This document shows positions 1-8,400 of a stretch of DNA of 36,191 bases, piece by piece. The DNA is taken from the NCBI GenBank assembly GCA_018240745.1, contig JAFEFF010000060.1:1-36191 (forward strand), read 5' to 3'. The first letter of the stretch is position 1. Every line of letters starts with the position of its first letter. The notes below the pieces were generated by a model, which did not search any database, was not told where the DNA came from, and saw only the letters and a list, made by a program, of their open reading frames with translations. Source of the stretch: Pseudomonadota bacterium. GTDB taxonomy: Bacteria; Pseudomonadota; Alphaproteobacteria; Reyranellales; Reyranellaceae. The position numbers and the translations under genes were made by a program.

Positions 1-1
1 A

Positions 2-67
2 GTGAGGCATGAATGGGCTCTCATCTGCACCGCCCACAACCTCAACAAGCTCGTGAGGCTTGCTTGA
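2..67 (+). CDS. Transposase, C-terminal end only (IS1182-like)
   Basis: Only the last 21 codons are inside the window; the stop is TGA at 65-67. The visible peptide contains a Trp-Ala-Leu-Ile-Cys-Thr-Ala-His-Asn-Leu-Asn-Lys-Leu string. This closely resembles the C-terminus of DDE transposases of the IS1182 type, which usually end in a W-x-L-x-C-T-A-x-N-L-x-K-L motif. The rest of the gene lies to the left of the window. The assignment rests on one short motif, so the IS family is tentative. It marks the left border of the secretion locus as a site of past insertion. Confidence 0.5.
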   Translation: MRHEWALICTAHNLNKLVRLA

Positions 68-100
68 CCGGCAATCCTCACTCCAAACTCACCTCAAAAT

Positions 101-123
101 CAGATTCTCGGACAGACTCCTAG
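101..123. mobile_element. Candidate terminal inverted repeat (right end) of the left-hand IS
   Basis: About 34 bases after the transposase stop there is a segment (attctcggacagactc) that resembles insertion-sequence ends and finishes at CTAG (120-123). No gene of the locus starts before the minus-strand gene ending at 228, so an element end here fits the layout. The partner repeat is outside the window, so the boundary is inferred. Confidence 0.3.
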
Positions 124-227
124 CGTTCGAAGGCTGCATGCCTTCATCGTTGCCTCGTGTCGGTAACCGAAGCGCACAAGCTCTCCGGCTGCGCAGCGGC
201 GCGTCCCTGCTTTCGGGCTCCAGGCGG

Positions 228-1100
228 CTATCGTCCGCCGGCCAAAAGCACGTCGTATCGCTTCAGGTTATAGGACTCCATCACCCATTTCAGGGTCGCC
301 CCATACTGGGGATCTGTCGCGTAGACACCGGTGAGCGCATCGGCGAACCGATCCGGATCCCGCGCCAGCATCATCGCCGCTTGATAGGGCGAGGCCGTCG
401 AAAGCAACATGCCGTGCTGGTCGAAGGCTTCAGACAAACTCGCGAAGCGCCGAAACCTTGCTTTCGTCAGCAGGTCCTTGCCGTCGACGACCTCGTGAGT
501 CTCGGCTTCTACCGCCGGCTGCGACGGCAGGGCCTTGATCCCAAATGGGTTGTTGCTGTCCGGCGGCATTGCCGAGCCCCAGGCGCTTTCGACGATCCAC
601 TGGGCCAGGGTGATCGAGGCCGGGACGTGCCACCGCAGTTGAGAGGCTTTTGCCGCTTCGATGAGCTCGGGCGGGATGATGCCGACATGACCAAATTTTG
701 GCGACGGGGCAGTTTCCTGGTTGACCAAGGGGCGCGCGGCCAACGCGTAGTAAGTCGGGCTGCCCGGCGCGACGTAGCCGCTCGGCGGGTTCATGTTCAT
801 GACGACCGCCTGGAACGCTTTGATGGCCAGGATCGTGCCGGGGTCGATCACGCCGGTGACGGGAACGTCTGTGTGGGGTTTCGGCAACCTCCTGTTGAGT
901 AGCGATTGGATGACGAATACGTCGCCGGGACCGTTGACGGCGGCCTGACCGACAGACGTGAAGATGGGAGCAGCCACGCTGCCGACTTCGTCTGTGCTCA
1001 GAACGGTCTGCGACGGCGCAAGGCACATGGCGGCAGATTCATTCAAATGGTTGCCTAGCCTCGGTGTACGATGGCCGGGGTCCTTTTGGACGTCAACCAT
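228..1100 (-). CDS. Peptidoglycan hydrolase: PG-binding-like domain plus glucosaminidase (GH73/FlgJ-type)
   Basis: A 290-residue cell-wall hydrolase predicted to cleave the glycan strand of peptidoglycan. Residues about 48-122 look like a peptidoglycan-binding-like domain (valine-rich helix, then a GVIDPGTILAIKAFQ block). Residues about 145-285 form the glucosaminidase fold: the TLAQWIVESAWG block holds the probable catalytic Glu171, followed by NNPFGIKA at 183-190 and a late YATDPQYGATLKWV block. No signal peptide is visible. That suits either an effector delivered by the T6SS or an enzyme exported by the apparatus to open the wall. The ATG at 1100 is used; an in-frame ATG at 1028 is a reasonable alternative. 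It diverges from tagH. No small neighbour that could be an immunity protein is present on its 3' side, where an insertion-sequence end lies instead. Confidence 0.82.
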   Translation of the reverse strand: MVDVQKDPGHRTPRLGNHLNESAAMCLAPSQTVLSTDEVGSVAAPIFTSVGQAAVNGPGDVFVIQSLLNRRLPKPHTDVPVTGVIDPGTILAIKAFQAVVMNMNPPSGYVAPGSPTYYALAARPLVNQETAPSPKFGHVGIIPPELIEAAKASQLRWHVPASITLAQWIVESAWGSAMPPDSNNPFGIKALPSQPAVEAETHEVVDGKDLLTKARFRRFASLSEAFDQHGMLLSTASPYQAAMMLARDPDRFADALTGVYATDPQYGATLKWVMESYNLKRYDVLLAGGR

Positions 1101-1170
1101 GGCTTCCGATCGCTGTGCCTTGGCGGCAGTTTTCGCCTCGAGGCGGAACTACAGGACGACGGCCAATTGC

Positions 1171-1193
1171 GAGCAATCCAAATACGATTGCTC
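1171..1193. promoter_or_regulatory. Inverted repeat in the divergent hydrolase/tagH control region
   Basis: GAGCAAT at 1171-1177 and its exact complement ATTGCTC at 1187-1193 are separated by 9 bases. The pair sits in the 199-bp non-coding gap between the minus-strand hydrolase (start 1100) and tagH (start 1300). It could be an operator serving both genes or a 5' UTR hairpin. No convincing -35/-10 pair could be assigned. Confidence 0.3.
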
Positions 1194-1299
1194 ACGAAGG
1201 GGTTCCCCGACTACTATTTTGGTCATCGGGGCCTATCGGCCGGGACGGGACGTCGGTTGGTCACCGTTGTTCGCCTTCCGTCACAGGAGTTTGCCTCAC

Positions 1300-2634
1300 G
1301 TGACCCTGACGCTTGTCATGATCCGCTGTCCCGACAACGTGACTCCGGAGAGACGCGAGGTTCACGGTGGCGAATTCACCATAGGCCGGGCACAGGGCAA
1401 CGAATGGGTCGTGCCCGATTCCGAGCGGCTTCTGTCGAAGCGGCACTGCCGGCTGGTCTACGACGTCGGTGTCGGCGACTGGGAGCTGCATGATCTCAGC
1501 ACCAATGGCACGTTTCTCAACCAGGATTTGGAACCGATCGGCAAGGGGGCGTGCCGGGTCATTCGGAATGGCGACCGGATCAAGCTTGGCCTCTATGAGC
1601 TCGACGTGGTCATCGACGAACATGATCGAGCGGATGTCGTACCGGGCCACCGCGGAGAGCGGGCCAGCCATCCCTACGGCGACGCTGCGCTTCGGGAGCC
1701 GATGGAATCGCGCCCCGAACGACCTTTCGGACATGACGGCATCAGATGGCCCGATTCCGGGTCGGTGTTGGACGCGCCCAACACGCCGATCCTGCCTCCC
1801 GACTTCGACCCTCTAGCGCCCGGGTCTGAGCCGTTCTCGGGGCCAACCGACCCTGATCACGTCCCGGCGCTTCAAAGCGCATTTCATCCCCCACCGGTTG
1901 CCGTCATTCCGGACAATTGGGACGCAGACCCTCCCGAAAGCTCGCAGCCACAACCGCAGGTCCCGCGCTCCCTCCAGCCGTCGATGATGCAGGAAGATGC
2001 TCACGCGCCAGCGAAGCAGGAGCGTGTGCCGCTCACGGCTGCGGCAGGCGAAGAGAGATTGATCGCGGCTTTTCTGAGAGGTCTCGGGCTCAACGAGACA
2101 GCACTTTCGGAGCCCGAGAAAACGCTCGAGCATGTCGGCGCCGCCGTACGGGCGACGGTCAGCGGCCTTCGGGAAGTGTTGATCGCCCGTGCGAGCATCA
2201 AGGATGAATTTCGTATCGCGCAGACGTTGATTCGCGCGAAAGGCAACAACCCTCTGAAGTTCTCGCTGAACGACGACGATGCTTTGGCGACTCTGATGGG
2301 GCGACGCGGCGGCATGGCTCCGGAGGATGCCATTGCAGAGGCCTTCGTGGACTTGCGAATGCATGAGTTGGCGACGGTCTCGGCCATGCAGGAAGCCACG
2401 CGAGTGCTGCTGGCCCAGTTTGAGCCCGAGTCCATCGAGCGTAAGATAAAGGCCAACGCATTGAATATTCACCCTGCGCAGCGGAAGGCAAGAGCATGGG
2501 AGATCTTTGTGGAGCAACATCGGAGCGTGACCCAGGCACTGGCAGACGACTTCGATAGCGTATTCGGAAAGGCCTTTGCACGCGCCTATGAGCAGGCGAT
2601 CGACAAACTGACAAACGACGAAGAGACCTCATGA
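1300..2634 (+). CDS. tagH: TagH, FHA-domain T6SS regulator (Fha)
   Basis: A 444-residue cytoplasmic phosphothreonine reader of the T6SS post-translational switch. The N-terminal FHA domain (about 1-100) keeps its signature: Gly29-Arg30, the Ser46-Lys-Arg-His49 loop, and STNGTFLN at 67-74. A long Pro/Asp-rich linker follows (about 115-235). The C-terminal helical TagH domain covers about 240-440. The start chosen is GTG at 1300, ten bases after AGGAG (1285-1289). It gives the usual MTLTL start of this family, and the open frame further upstream is rejected. It is first in the plus-strand arm, 58 bp ahead of tssK. Phosphorylation by the kinase at 27667 and dephosphorylation by PppA at 9634 are inferred from the family. 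Confidence 0.92.
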   Translation: MTLTLVMIRCPDNVTPERREVHGGEFTIGRAQGNEWVVPDSERLLSKRHCRLVYDVGVGDWELHDLSTNGTFLNQDLEPIGKGACRVIRNGDRIKLGLYELDVVIDEHDRADVVPGHRGERASHPYGDAALREPMESRPERPFGHDGIRWPDSGSVLDAPNTPILPPDFDPLAPGSEPFSGPTDPDHVPALQSAFHPPPVAVIPDNWDADPPESSQPQPQVPRSLQPSMMQEDAHAPAKQERVPLTAAAGEERLIAAFLRGLGLNETALSEPEKTLEHVGAAVRATVSGLREVLIARASIKDEFRIAQTLIRAKGNNPLKFSLNDDDALATLMGRRGGMAPEDAIAEAFVDLRMHELATVSAMQEATRVLLAQFEPESIERKIKANALNIHPAQRKARAWEIFVEQHRSVTQALADDFDSVFGKAFARAYEQAIDKLTNDEETS

Positions 2635-2692
2635 TCGTCGCCGACTCGGCCCATCTCACTGTCGGCGGCAACAAGGCCGCACTGGGATCCGC

Positions 2693-4021
2693 ATGACCTG
2701 GTCCAATCGCATCGTCTGGCTGGAGGGAATGTTTCTGCGCGCGCAGCATTTCCAGCAACAGGACCGGTGGCTGGAAGCGCTTGTCCGAGACCGAACCGCC
2801 TCTCTGCGACCGCATGCCTGGGGCCTGACGGAAGCTGCGATAAACCGCAATCTACTGGCGGCTGGCCAATTCGCGTTGGCGAACGCCAGCGGTGTTTTCG
2901 AGGACGGCACCCCGTTTGCGCTGCCGGGAGAGACTGATCAGCCGGTGCCGCTCGACCTGCCGGAGACCACGCGCAATGCCGTCATCTATCTGGTGCTGCC
3001 CGTGCGCCAGGCGGGATCCGTAGAGGTCACGGCGAACGGCTCTTCCGAGGGCCGGTATGAACAGCGATCTTTCGAGGCTTACGATACCCATTCCGGCTCC
3101 CCGCAGCCCGCCGAAGTGCAAGTCGGACGCTTGCGACTGCGCTATATGCTCGAGACCGAAAATCGGGCTGGCTATCATGCGATCGGTCTTGCCCGCGTGA
3201 TCGAGGTGGGCGCCGACCGCCGCGTGACGCTGGACGAGCAGTGGATCCCGCCTGCCCTCGTATGTTCGGCGGCCGCGCCTTTGACCGGCCTGTTGGCTGA
3301 GCTCGCAGGCATGCTCAACCAGCGCGGCGAGGCGCTGGCGGCGCGCTTGACTGCGCCTGGCGCACGGGGGGTGGCGGACGTCTCGGACTTTCTGCTGCTG
3401 CAATCGGTCAACCGCGCGCAGAAGCTGCTGTCTCACTGGGCGAATGACGGTAGCGTTCATCCTGTCGATCTCTATGCCACCCTTGTACAGATGGCGGGCG
3501 ATTTCGCGACATTCACCGAGCCGAGCCGCCGGCCCTCGGACTATCCGCCTTATCGACATGGCGACCTGCAGCGCAGTTTCGCGCCGGTCGTTGCCGATCT
3601 GCGCCGCTCGCTCTCGGCTGTGATCGAACAGACGGCCGTCCAGATTCCGCTTCAGAAGCGGGCCTATGGCGTGCAGGTGGGGACCATCGTCGACAGAACG
3701 ATACTGCGCTCGTCGAGCTTCGTGCTGGCTGTCCAGGCCGATGTGCCGACCGAGTCATTGCGGCGGCTGTTTCCGTCACAGGTCAAGGTCGGCGCAGTGG
3801 AGCACATTCGCGAACTGGTGAATGTCGCCTTGCCGGGGATCGCGGTACGGCCCTTACCGGTCGCACCCCGGCAACTGCCATTCTACGCGGGCGCCAGCTA
3901 CTTCGAACTCGACCGCAACTCGGCGCACTGGAAGGAATTGCAGGCTTCCGGAGGTTTCGCAGTGCACGTCTCCGGTGATTTTCCAAATCTCTCCATCGAG
4001 CTTTGGGCGATCCGCGGCTGA
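2693..4021 (+). CDS. tssK: TssK, T6SS baseplate protein
   Basis: This 442-residue protein is TssK (ImpJ/VasE family), the trimeric connector that joins the T6SS baseplate to the TssL-TssM membrane complex. The N-terminus has the family signature I-V-W-x-E-G-M-F-L-R-x-Q-H-F-Q, the shoulder-like domain shared with phage receptor-binding proteins. The length matches the family. It starts at ATG 2693 with only a weak upstream purine stretch. The usual tssJ lipoprotein gene is absent on its 5' side: only 58 bp separate it from tagH. tssL follows after 22 bp. Confidence 0.95.
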   Translation: MTWSNRIVWLEGMFLRAQHFQQQDRWLEALVRDRTASLRPHAWGLTEAAINRNLLAAGQFALANASGVFEDGTPFALPGETDQPVPLDLPETTRNAVIYLVLPVRQAGSVEVTANGSSEGRYEQRSFEAYDTHSGSPQPAEVQVGRLRLRYMLETENRAGYHAIGLARVIEVGADRRVTLDEQWIPPALVCSAAAPLTGLLAELAGMLNQRGEALAARLTAPGARGVADVSDFLLLQSVNRAQKLLSHWANDGSVHPVDLYATLVQMAGDFATFTEPSRRPSDYPPYRHGDLQRSFAPVVADLRRSLSAVIEQTAVQIPLQKRAYGVQVGTIVDRTILRSSSFVLAVQADVPTESLRRLFPSQVKVGAVEHIRELVNVALPGIAVRPLPVAPRQLPFYAGASYFELDRNSAHWKELQASGGFAVHVSGDFPNLSIELWAIRG

Positions 4022-4043
4022 CGAAGAACGATGTGAGGCGAAT

Positions 4044-5426
4044 ATGAGCGACAATCCTTTCGCCGAACCCGAAGACGACGACGGAACCATCATTCGGCCG
4101 AATCCCGGCCGACGCCGGCGGCCATCGCCCGAGCCGGCAGACAAGGCGAGCAACGAACATGCGGTGAGGCAGGACGCAGCGGGCAAGCCGTCGACTGGCC
4201 TCACCGAGGGCACAGAGAGTATCGCCATCGGCAGCGACGCATTGACGGCCGCCGCATCGCCCTTGCTGCAACTCATGGCGCGGTTGCGCAACACGGTAAG
4301 CCCGCCTGATACGGGCGACCTGTATCAGCGGACCGTCCAGCAGATCAGGCTGTTCGAGCAGGAGGCGCGGGCAAAGGGCATACCGCTGGACCAGCTTCGG
4401 CCGGCTCACTACGCGTTGTGCGCCAGTCTCGACGATATCGTGCTGAACACGCCTTGGGGCAGTACCGGAACCTGGAGCGAGCGGTCGCTGGTTTCGACCT
4501 TTCACCAGGAGGTGCGCAGCGGAGCCCGCTTCTTCGACGTGCTCCGGCAGATGAGCGACAACCCCGGAAAGTACCTGCCGGTCATCAAGCTGATGTACCT
4601 GTGCATGTCGCTCGGCTTCATCGGCCAATATCGGCTGTCCCGCCGCGGCATTGGCGACATCAACCGGATTCGTGAAGAGACGTACGCCATCATCGTTCGG
4701 CAGGAAAAAGCCGCCGACCAGGACCTCGCACCCCACATCAAGGGCGTGGCCGCTCCCTACAGGCCGGCGCGCTTTCGTGTACCGCTCTGGGTCGCGGCCA
4801 GTGGCGGACTCGGGGTCGTGGCATGCTTGTTCCTGTGGTTCTCGGTCAGCCTTAATGCGGCGTCCGACGGCGTGTATGCGCAGTTGCGGGACGCCCCGCC
4901 GGCACGCATGCCGACCATTACGCGCGTTCCGGTCGTCGAGCCGCAACCGGCCCGGCCGACGATGCCGCTGCCGCCGCCTGAACCAACGGTACTCGACCGG
5001 CTGCGGGCGTTCCTGGCGCCGGAAATAAAGGAGGGCCTCGTCGAGGTGACCGGCACGGTTGGACAGCCGCTTGTTCGCATCACTGGACGCGGCATGTTCG
5101 CCTCGGGCAGCGCGACGGTAAATCCAAGCTTCAGGCCGCTGATGAATCGCATCGGACTCGCCTTGAAGGAGGAGCAAGGCTCGATTCGGGTGATCGGCTA
5201 TACGGACGATCAACCGATCAGCACGATTGCCTTCCCATCGAACGTCCAGCTCTCGACGGCACGCGCGAAAATGGCCAGTGCGATGCTGGCACCCAGCGTC
5301 GGCGATGCGTCGAGGCTGAGCGCCGAGGGCAGGGCCGATGCCGATCCGATCGTGCCCAACACCACGCCGGAGGGCCGCGAACGCAACAGGCGCATCGAAA
5401 TCGTGCTCAATCGGCAGGGCACCTGA
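4044..5426 (+). CDS. tssL: TssL with C-terminal OmpA-like peptidoglycan-binding domain
   Basis: A 460-residue inner-membrane component of the T6SS membrane complex. Residues 1-60 are acidic then basic, with Thr15 in the block DDDGTIIRPNPG. The DotU/TssL cytoplasmic domain covers about 65-225, one membrane segment lies at about 246-268, a Pro-rich linker follows, and an OmpA-like domain (about 346-457, ending in the NRRIEIVL motif) should bind peptidoglycan. ATG 4044 is preceded by GAGG at 4035-4038; the longer open frame upstream overlaps tssK and is rejected. tssM begins two bases after the stop. The wall-binding domain may partly make up for the missing TssJ. Thr15 (Thr14 if the initiator Met is removed) fits a kinase target read by TagH, as known for Agrobacterium TssL. 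Confidence 0.95.
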   Translation: MSDNPFAEPEDDDGTIIRPNPGRRRRPSPEPADKASNEHAVRQDAAGKPSTGLTEGTESIAIGSDALTAAASPLLQLMARLRNTVSPPDTGDLYQRTVQQIRLFEQEARAKGIPLDQLRPAHYALCASLDDIVLNTPWGSTGTWSERSLVSTFHQEVRSGARFFDVLRQMSDNPGKYLPVIKLMYLCMSLGFIGQYRLSRRGIGDINRIREETYAIIVRQEKAADQDLAPHIKGVAAPYRPARFRVPLWVAASGGLGVVACLFLWFSVSLNAASDGVYAQLRDAPPARMPTITRVPVVEPQPARPTMPLPPPEPTVLDRLRAFLAPEIKEGLVEVTGTVGQPLVRITGRGMFASGSATVNPSFRPLMNRIGLALKEEQGSIRVIGYTDDQPISTIAFPSNVQLSTARAKMASAMLAPSVGDASRLSAEGRADADPIVPNTTPEGRERNRRIEIVLNRQGT

Positions 5427-5428
5427 CC

Positions 5429-8400
5429 ATGCAAGTCGTTCTGCGAAGCATTGCCTCACGCTGGACCGTCAGTCTTGTCGGCGTCGTCATTTTGGCGCTG
5501 CTGATCTGGTTTTTCGGTCCCCTGCTCGATGCTCTCGAAGGCTGGCTGCCACGCCTGGTCTGCGTCGTCGCTCTGCTGCTCCTCTGGGGTGCGTCAAACC
5601 TGCTGCTCGACGCCGTCCGCCGACGCCGCGAGCGGAGGCTCGAAAGCGGTGTCGCCGAGAAGACGGCTGAAAGCGCAGAGGGCGGTGCAGGCGAGGAATC
5701 GGCGGCGCTTCGGGAGCGAATGTCCACGGCCCTTTCGCTGCTGAAGAAGGCACGCGGCCGCCGCGGCTACCTCTACGAACAGCCGTGGTATGTCATCATT
5801 GGCCCGCCCGGCGCAGGCAAGACAACGGCCTTGCTGAACAGCGGTCTGAAGTTCCCGTTGGCAGCGGAAATGGGGCAGGGCGCCGTGGCTGGTGTCGGCG
5901 GCACAAGGCTCTGCGACTGGTGGTTTACCGAGAATGCCGTGCTGATCGATACGGCAGGCCGCTATACCACGCAGGATTCGAATGCGGCCGTCGATCGGGC
6001 CGGATGGGACGCCTTCCTTGATCTGCTGCGCAAGACCCGACCCCGTCAACCTCTGAACGGCGCGATCGTCGTGATTGCGCTCAGCGACATTGCCAACGCG
6101 CCGGCCGACGAACGTATCGCTCACGCGAGGGCGATACGTCGACGGATCAAGGAGCTCGAGGCCCGCCTCGGCATCCGCATGCCGGTCTATGCGCTGTTTA
6201 CGAAGGCGGATTTGATCGCCGGGTTCACCGAATTCTTCGACGACCTAGATCGCGATCGGCGCAACCAGGTGTGGGGCGTCACATTTCCGCTGGTCAAGGC
6301 CGATCAGGGGCCCGTGGGACAATTCCCCGGCGAGTTGCAGCTGCTGGTCGATCGGCTCAATGCGAGACTGTACGACCGCCTTCAGCAAGAGCAGAGCCCC
6401 GAGCGTCGTGGCTTGATCGCCGGGTTTCCGACGCAGATCGCCACGCTCGCGCAACCATTGCAGACCTTCCTCGTCGAGGCCTTTGGCGGATCGCGCCTCG
6501 ACCCGGCGCCGATGCTGCGTGGCGTCTATCTCACATCCGGCACTCAAGAGGGTACCCCGATCGACCGGCTGACCGGGATCATAGCGCGCACATTCGGTCT
6601 CGATCAGCGACGTGCGGCGAGATTGCGCCCAGAACAAGGGCGCAGCTACTTCCTCGGGCGACTGGTCTCCGAAGTGATCCTGGGGGAGGCCATGCTGGTG
6701 AGCGAGCCTCCCGGCGTCAGGCTTCGGCGCCTTGTCGTGAGCACGGCTTCTTTTGCCGCAATCGCCCTGGCGACGCTGGGAAGTGCGGGCTGGCTCGTTG
6801 CCAGCAGGTCGAGCGGCGAACGTGAGATCGCAGCGATGTCGTCGGCACTGGCAGCTTATGAGAAGATCGCCAAAGAGACGAAGTTCGACCCCGTCAACGA
6901 TTCCGATCTTCCTCGCCTGCAGCCGTTGCTCGACGCGGCCCGAGACCTTCAGAAGGCCGCAGGCGGTGCCCCGGGCGTTCTGTCGAGATTCGATCTTTCG
7001 CAGACTGCCAAGCTGCGGGCGGGTGCGGACACGGTTTACCGGCATGTCTTGAGCTATGCCTTTCTGCCGCGTTTGCTCTGGCGGCTGGAAGCTCAGATGC
7101 GGGGCAACTTTACTCAGCCCGACTTTCTCTATGAGGCGACACGCATCTACCTGATGCTTGGCGGTCAAGGGCCTCTCGACCGGGCGTTGGTGAAGGAATG
7201 GATGACCTATGATTGGAAGGCAGCGTACGGCAGTGCCTTCAACGCATCTCTGTTGACCGGGCTTGACGGCCATCTCGATGCGCTCCTGGCCCAGCCCCTG
7301 CCGATGGTGGCGCTCGACGACCAGCTTGTCGCACAGGCGCGTACCGCCTTCAGCCGGGTTCCGCTGGCAGCGCGGGTGTATTCACGCATCAAGCCCTCGG
7401 CGGCTGCGCAGGCTTTGCCGCCGTGGCGACCCAGCGACGCGCTTGGACCTGCGGGCGTGAACGTATTCGTGCGGGCGTCGGGCAGGAAGCTGAGCGATGG
7501 CATTGCAGGCTTCCTGACCGTCGACGGCTTCCACAAAGTGCTTCTTCCTGCTTTGCCCCAGGCCACCCGGGAAGCTTCTTCGGAAAGTTGGGTCATGGGG
7601 CGGGGAGCAGCCGTCAACCTGGACGACGCTCAACAAAGAGCCTTGGCCAAGGACGTGGTCGGCCTTTACGAGGCGGACTATGCCAAGGCGTGGGACGACC
7701 TGCTGCAGGATATCAACGTCGTGCCGCTGCGCAGCCTGCCACAAGCGGCCCAAGACCTTTACATCCTCGCTTCGCCGCAATCGCCGATGAAGCAACTGCT
7801 TACCGCGGTTGCCCGTCAGCTTACCCTGTCGGAGCCACCGAAATCCGTCGGTGCGAAGGTGGCGGCAGCCGAGTCCGCCGCGGAGGCTGCAGCCAAGAGC
7901 AAGGCGGCAGCCGTTGCGCCGAGCACTGTCTCGACCTTGATCCCGTCCCTGCTTTCGGGCCAGTCCGGCGCCGGAGTGCCGGCGCTGCCGCCGGGCCATG
8001 AAATCGATGAACGCTACAAGCCGTTGCGCGATCTGGTTGCGGCAAGTGGCGGCGCGCCGATCGATCAGGTGCTGAAGCTGTTGAGCGATCTGCAGCAACA
8101 GCTGGCGAAACTCGCGGCTGCCCCCGTAGGCAGCGTCGCCCCGGGTGCGGTAGCCCTGGGCATCGATCCGTCCTTGGCGCTTCGTGCAGAGGCTCAGCGC
8201 CAGCCCCAACCGCTCGGTCGGTGGCTGCAAGCCATGGCCGAGTCGAGTACCGCGTTGCGTGGGGGCGGCGCGCGCCAGCAAGTCGTGGCGGCTTACAACG
8301 GTTCGGAAGGCCCGGCGGCACTGTGTCCGCTGGCCGTCAACGGACGCTTTCCGTTTGCGCCGGGTAGTTCGATCGAAACGCCTCTTGACGACTTCGCGAA

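Noticed and set aside
60..902. Long plus-strand open frame opposite the glucosaminidase gene
   Set aside because: Arg/Gly-rich composition and complete overlap with a minus-strand gene that has clear catalytic motifs; a shadow frame in GC-rich DNA.
958..1299. In-frame N-terminal extension of TagH
   Set aside because: The FHA family starts at the MTLTL equivalent; GTG 1300 has AGGAG ten bases upstream, and the extension overlaps the start of the divergent hydrolase gene.
1071..1493. Plus-strand frame of 140 codons whose first ~75 residues look fairly protein-like
   Set aside because: It overlaps TagH by almost 200 bases, has no ribosome-binding site and matches no family I know. A decayed gene fragment cannot be excluded, but the support is too weak.
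3783..5459. 558-codon minus-strand frame opposite tssL
   Set aside because: His/Arg/Gly-rich with no domain; it lies antisense to tssL, which has unmistakable DotU and OmpA-like domains.
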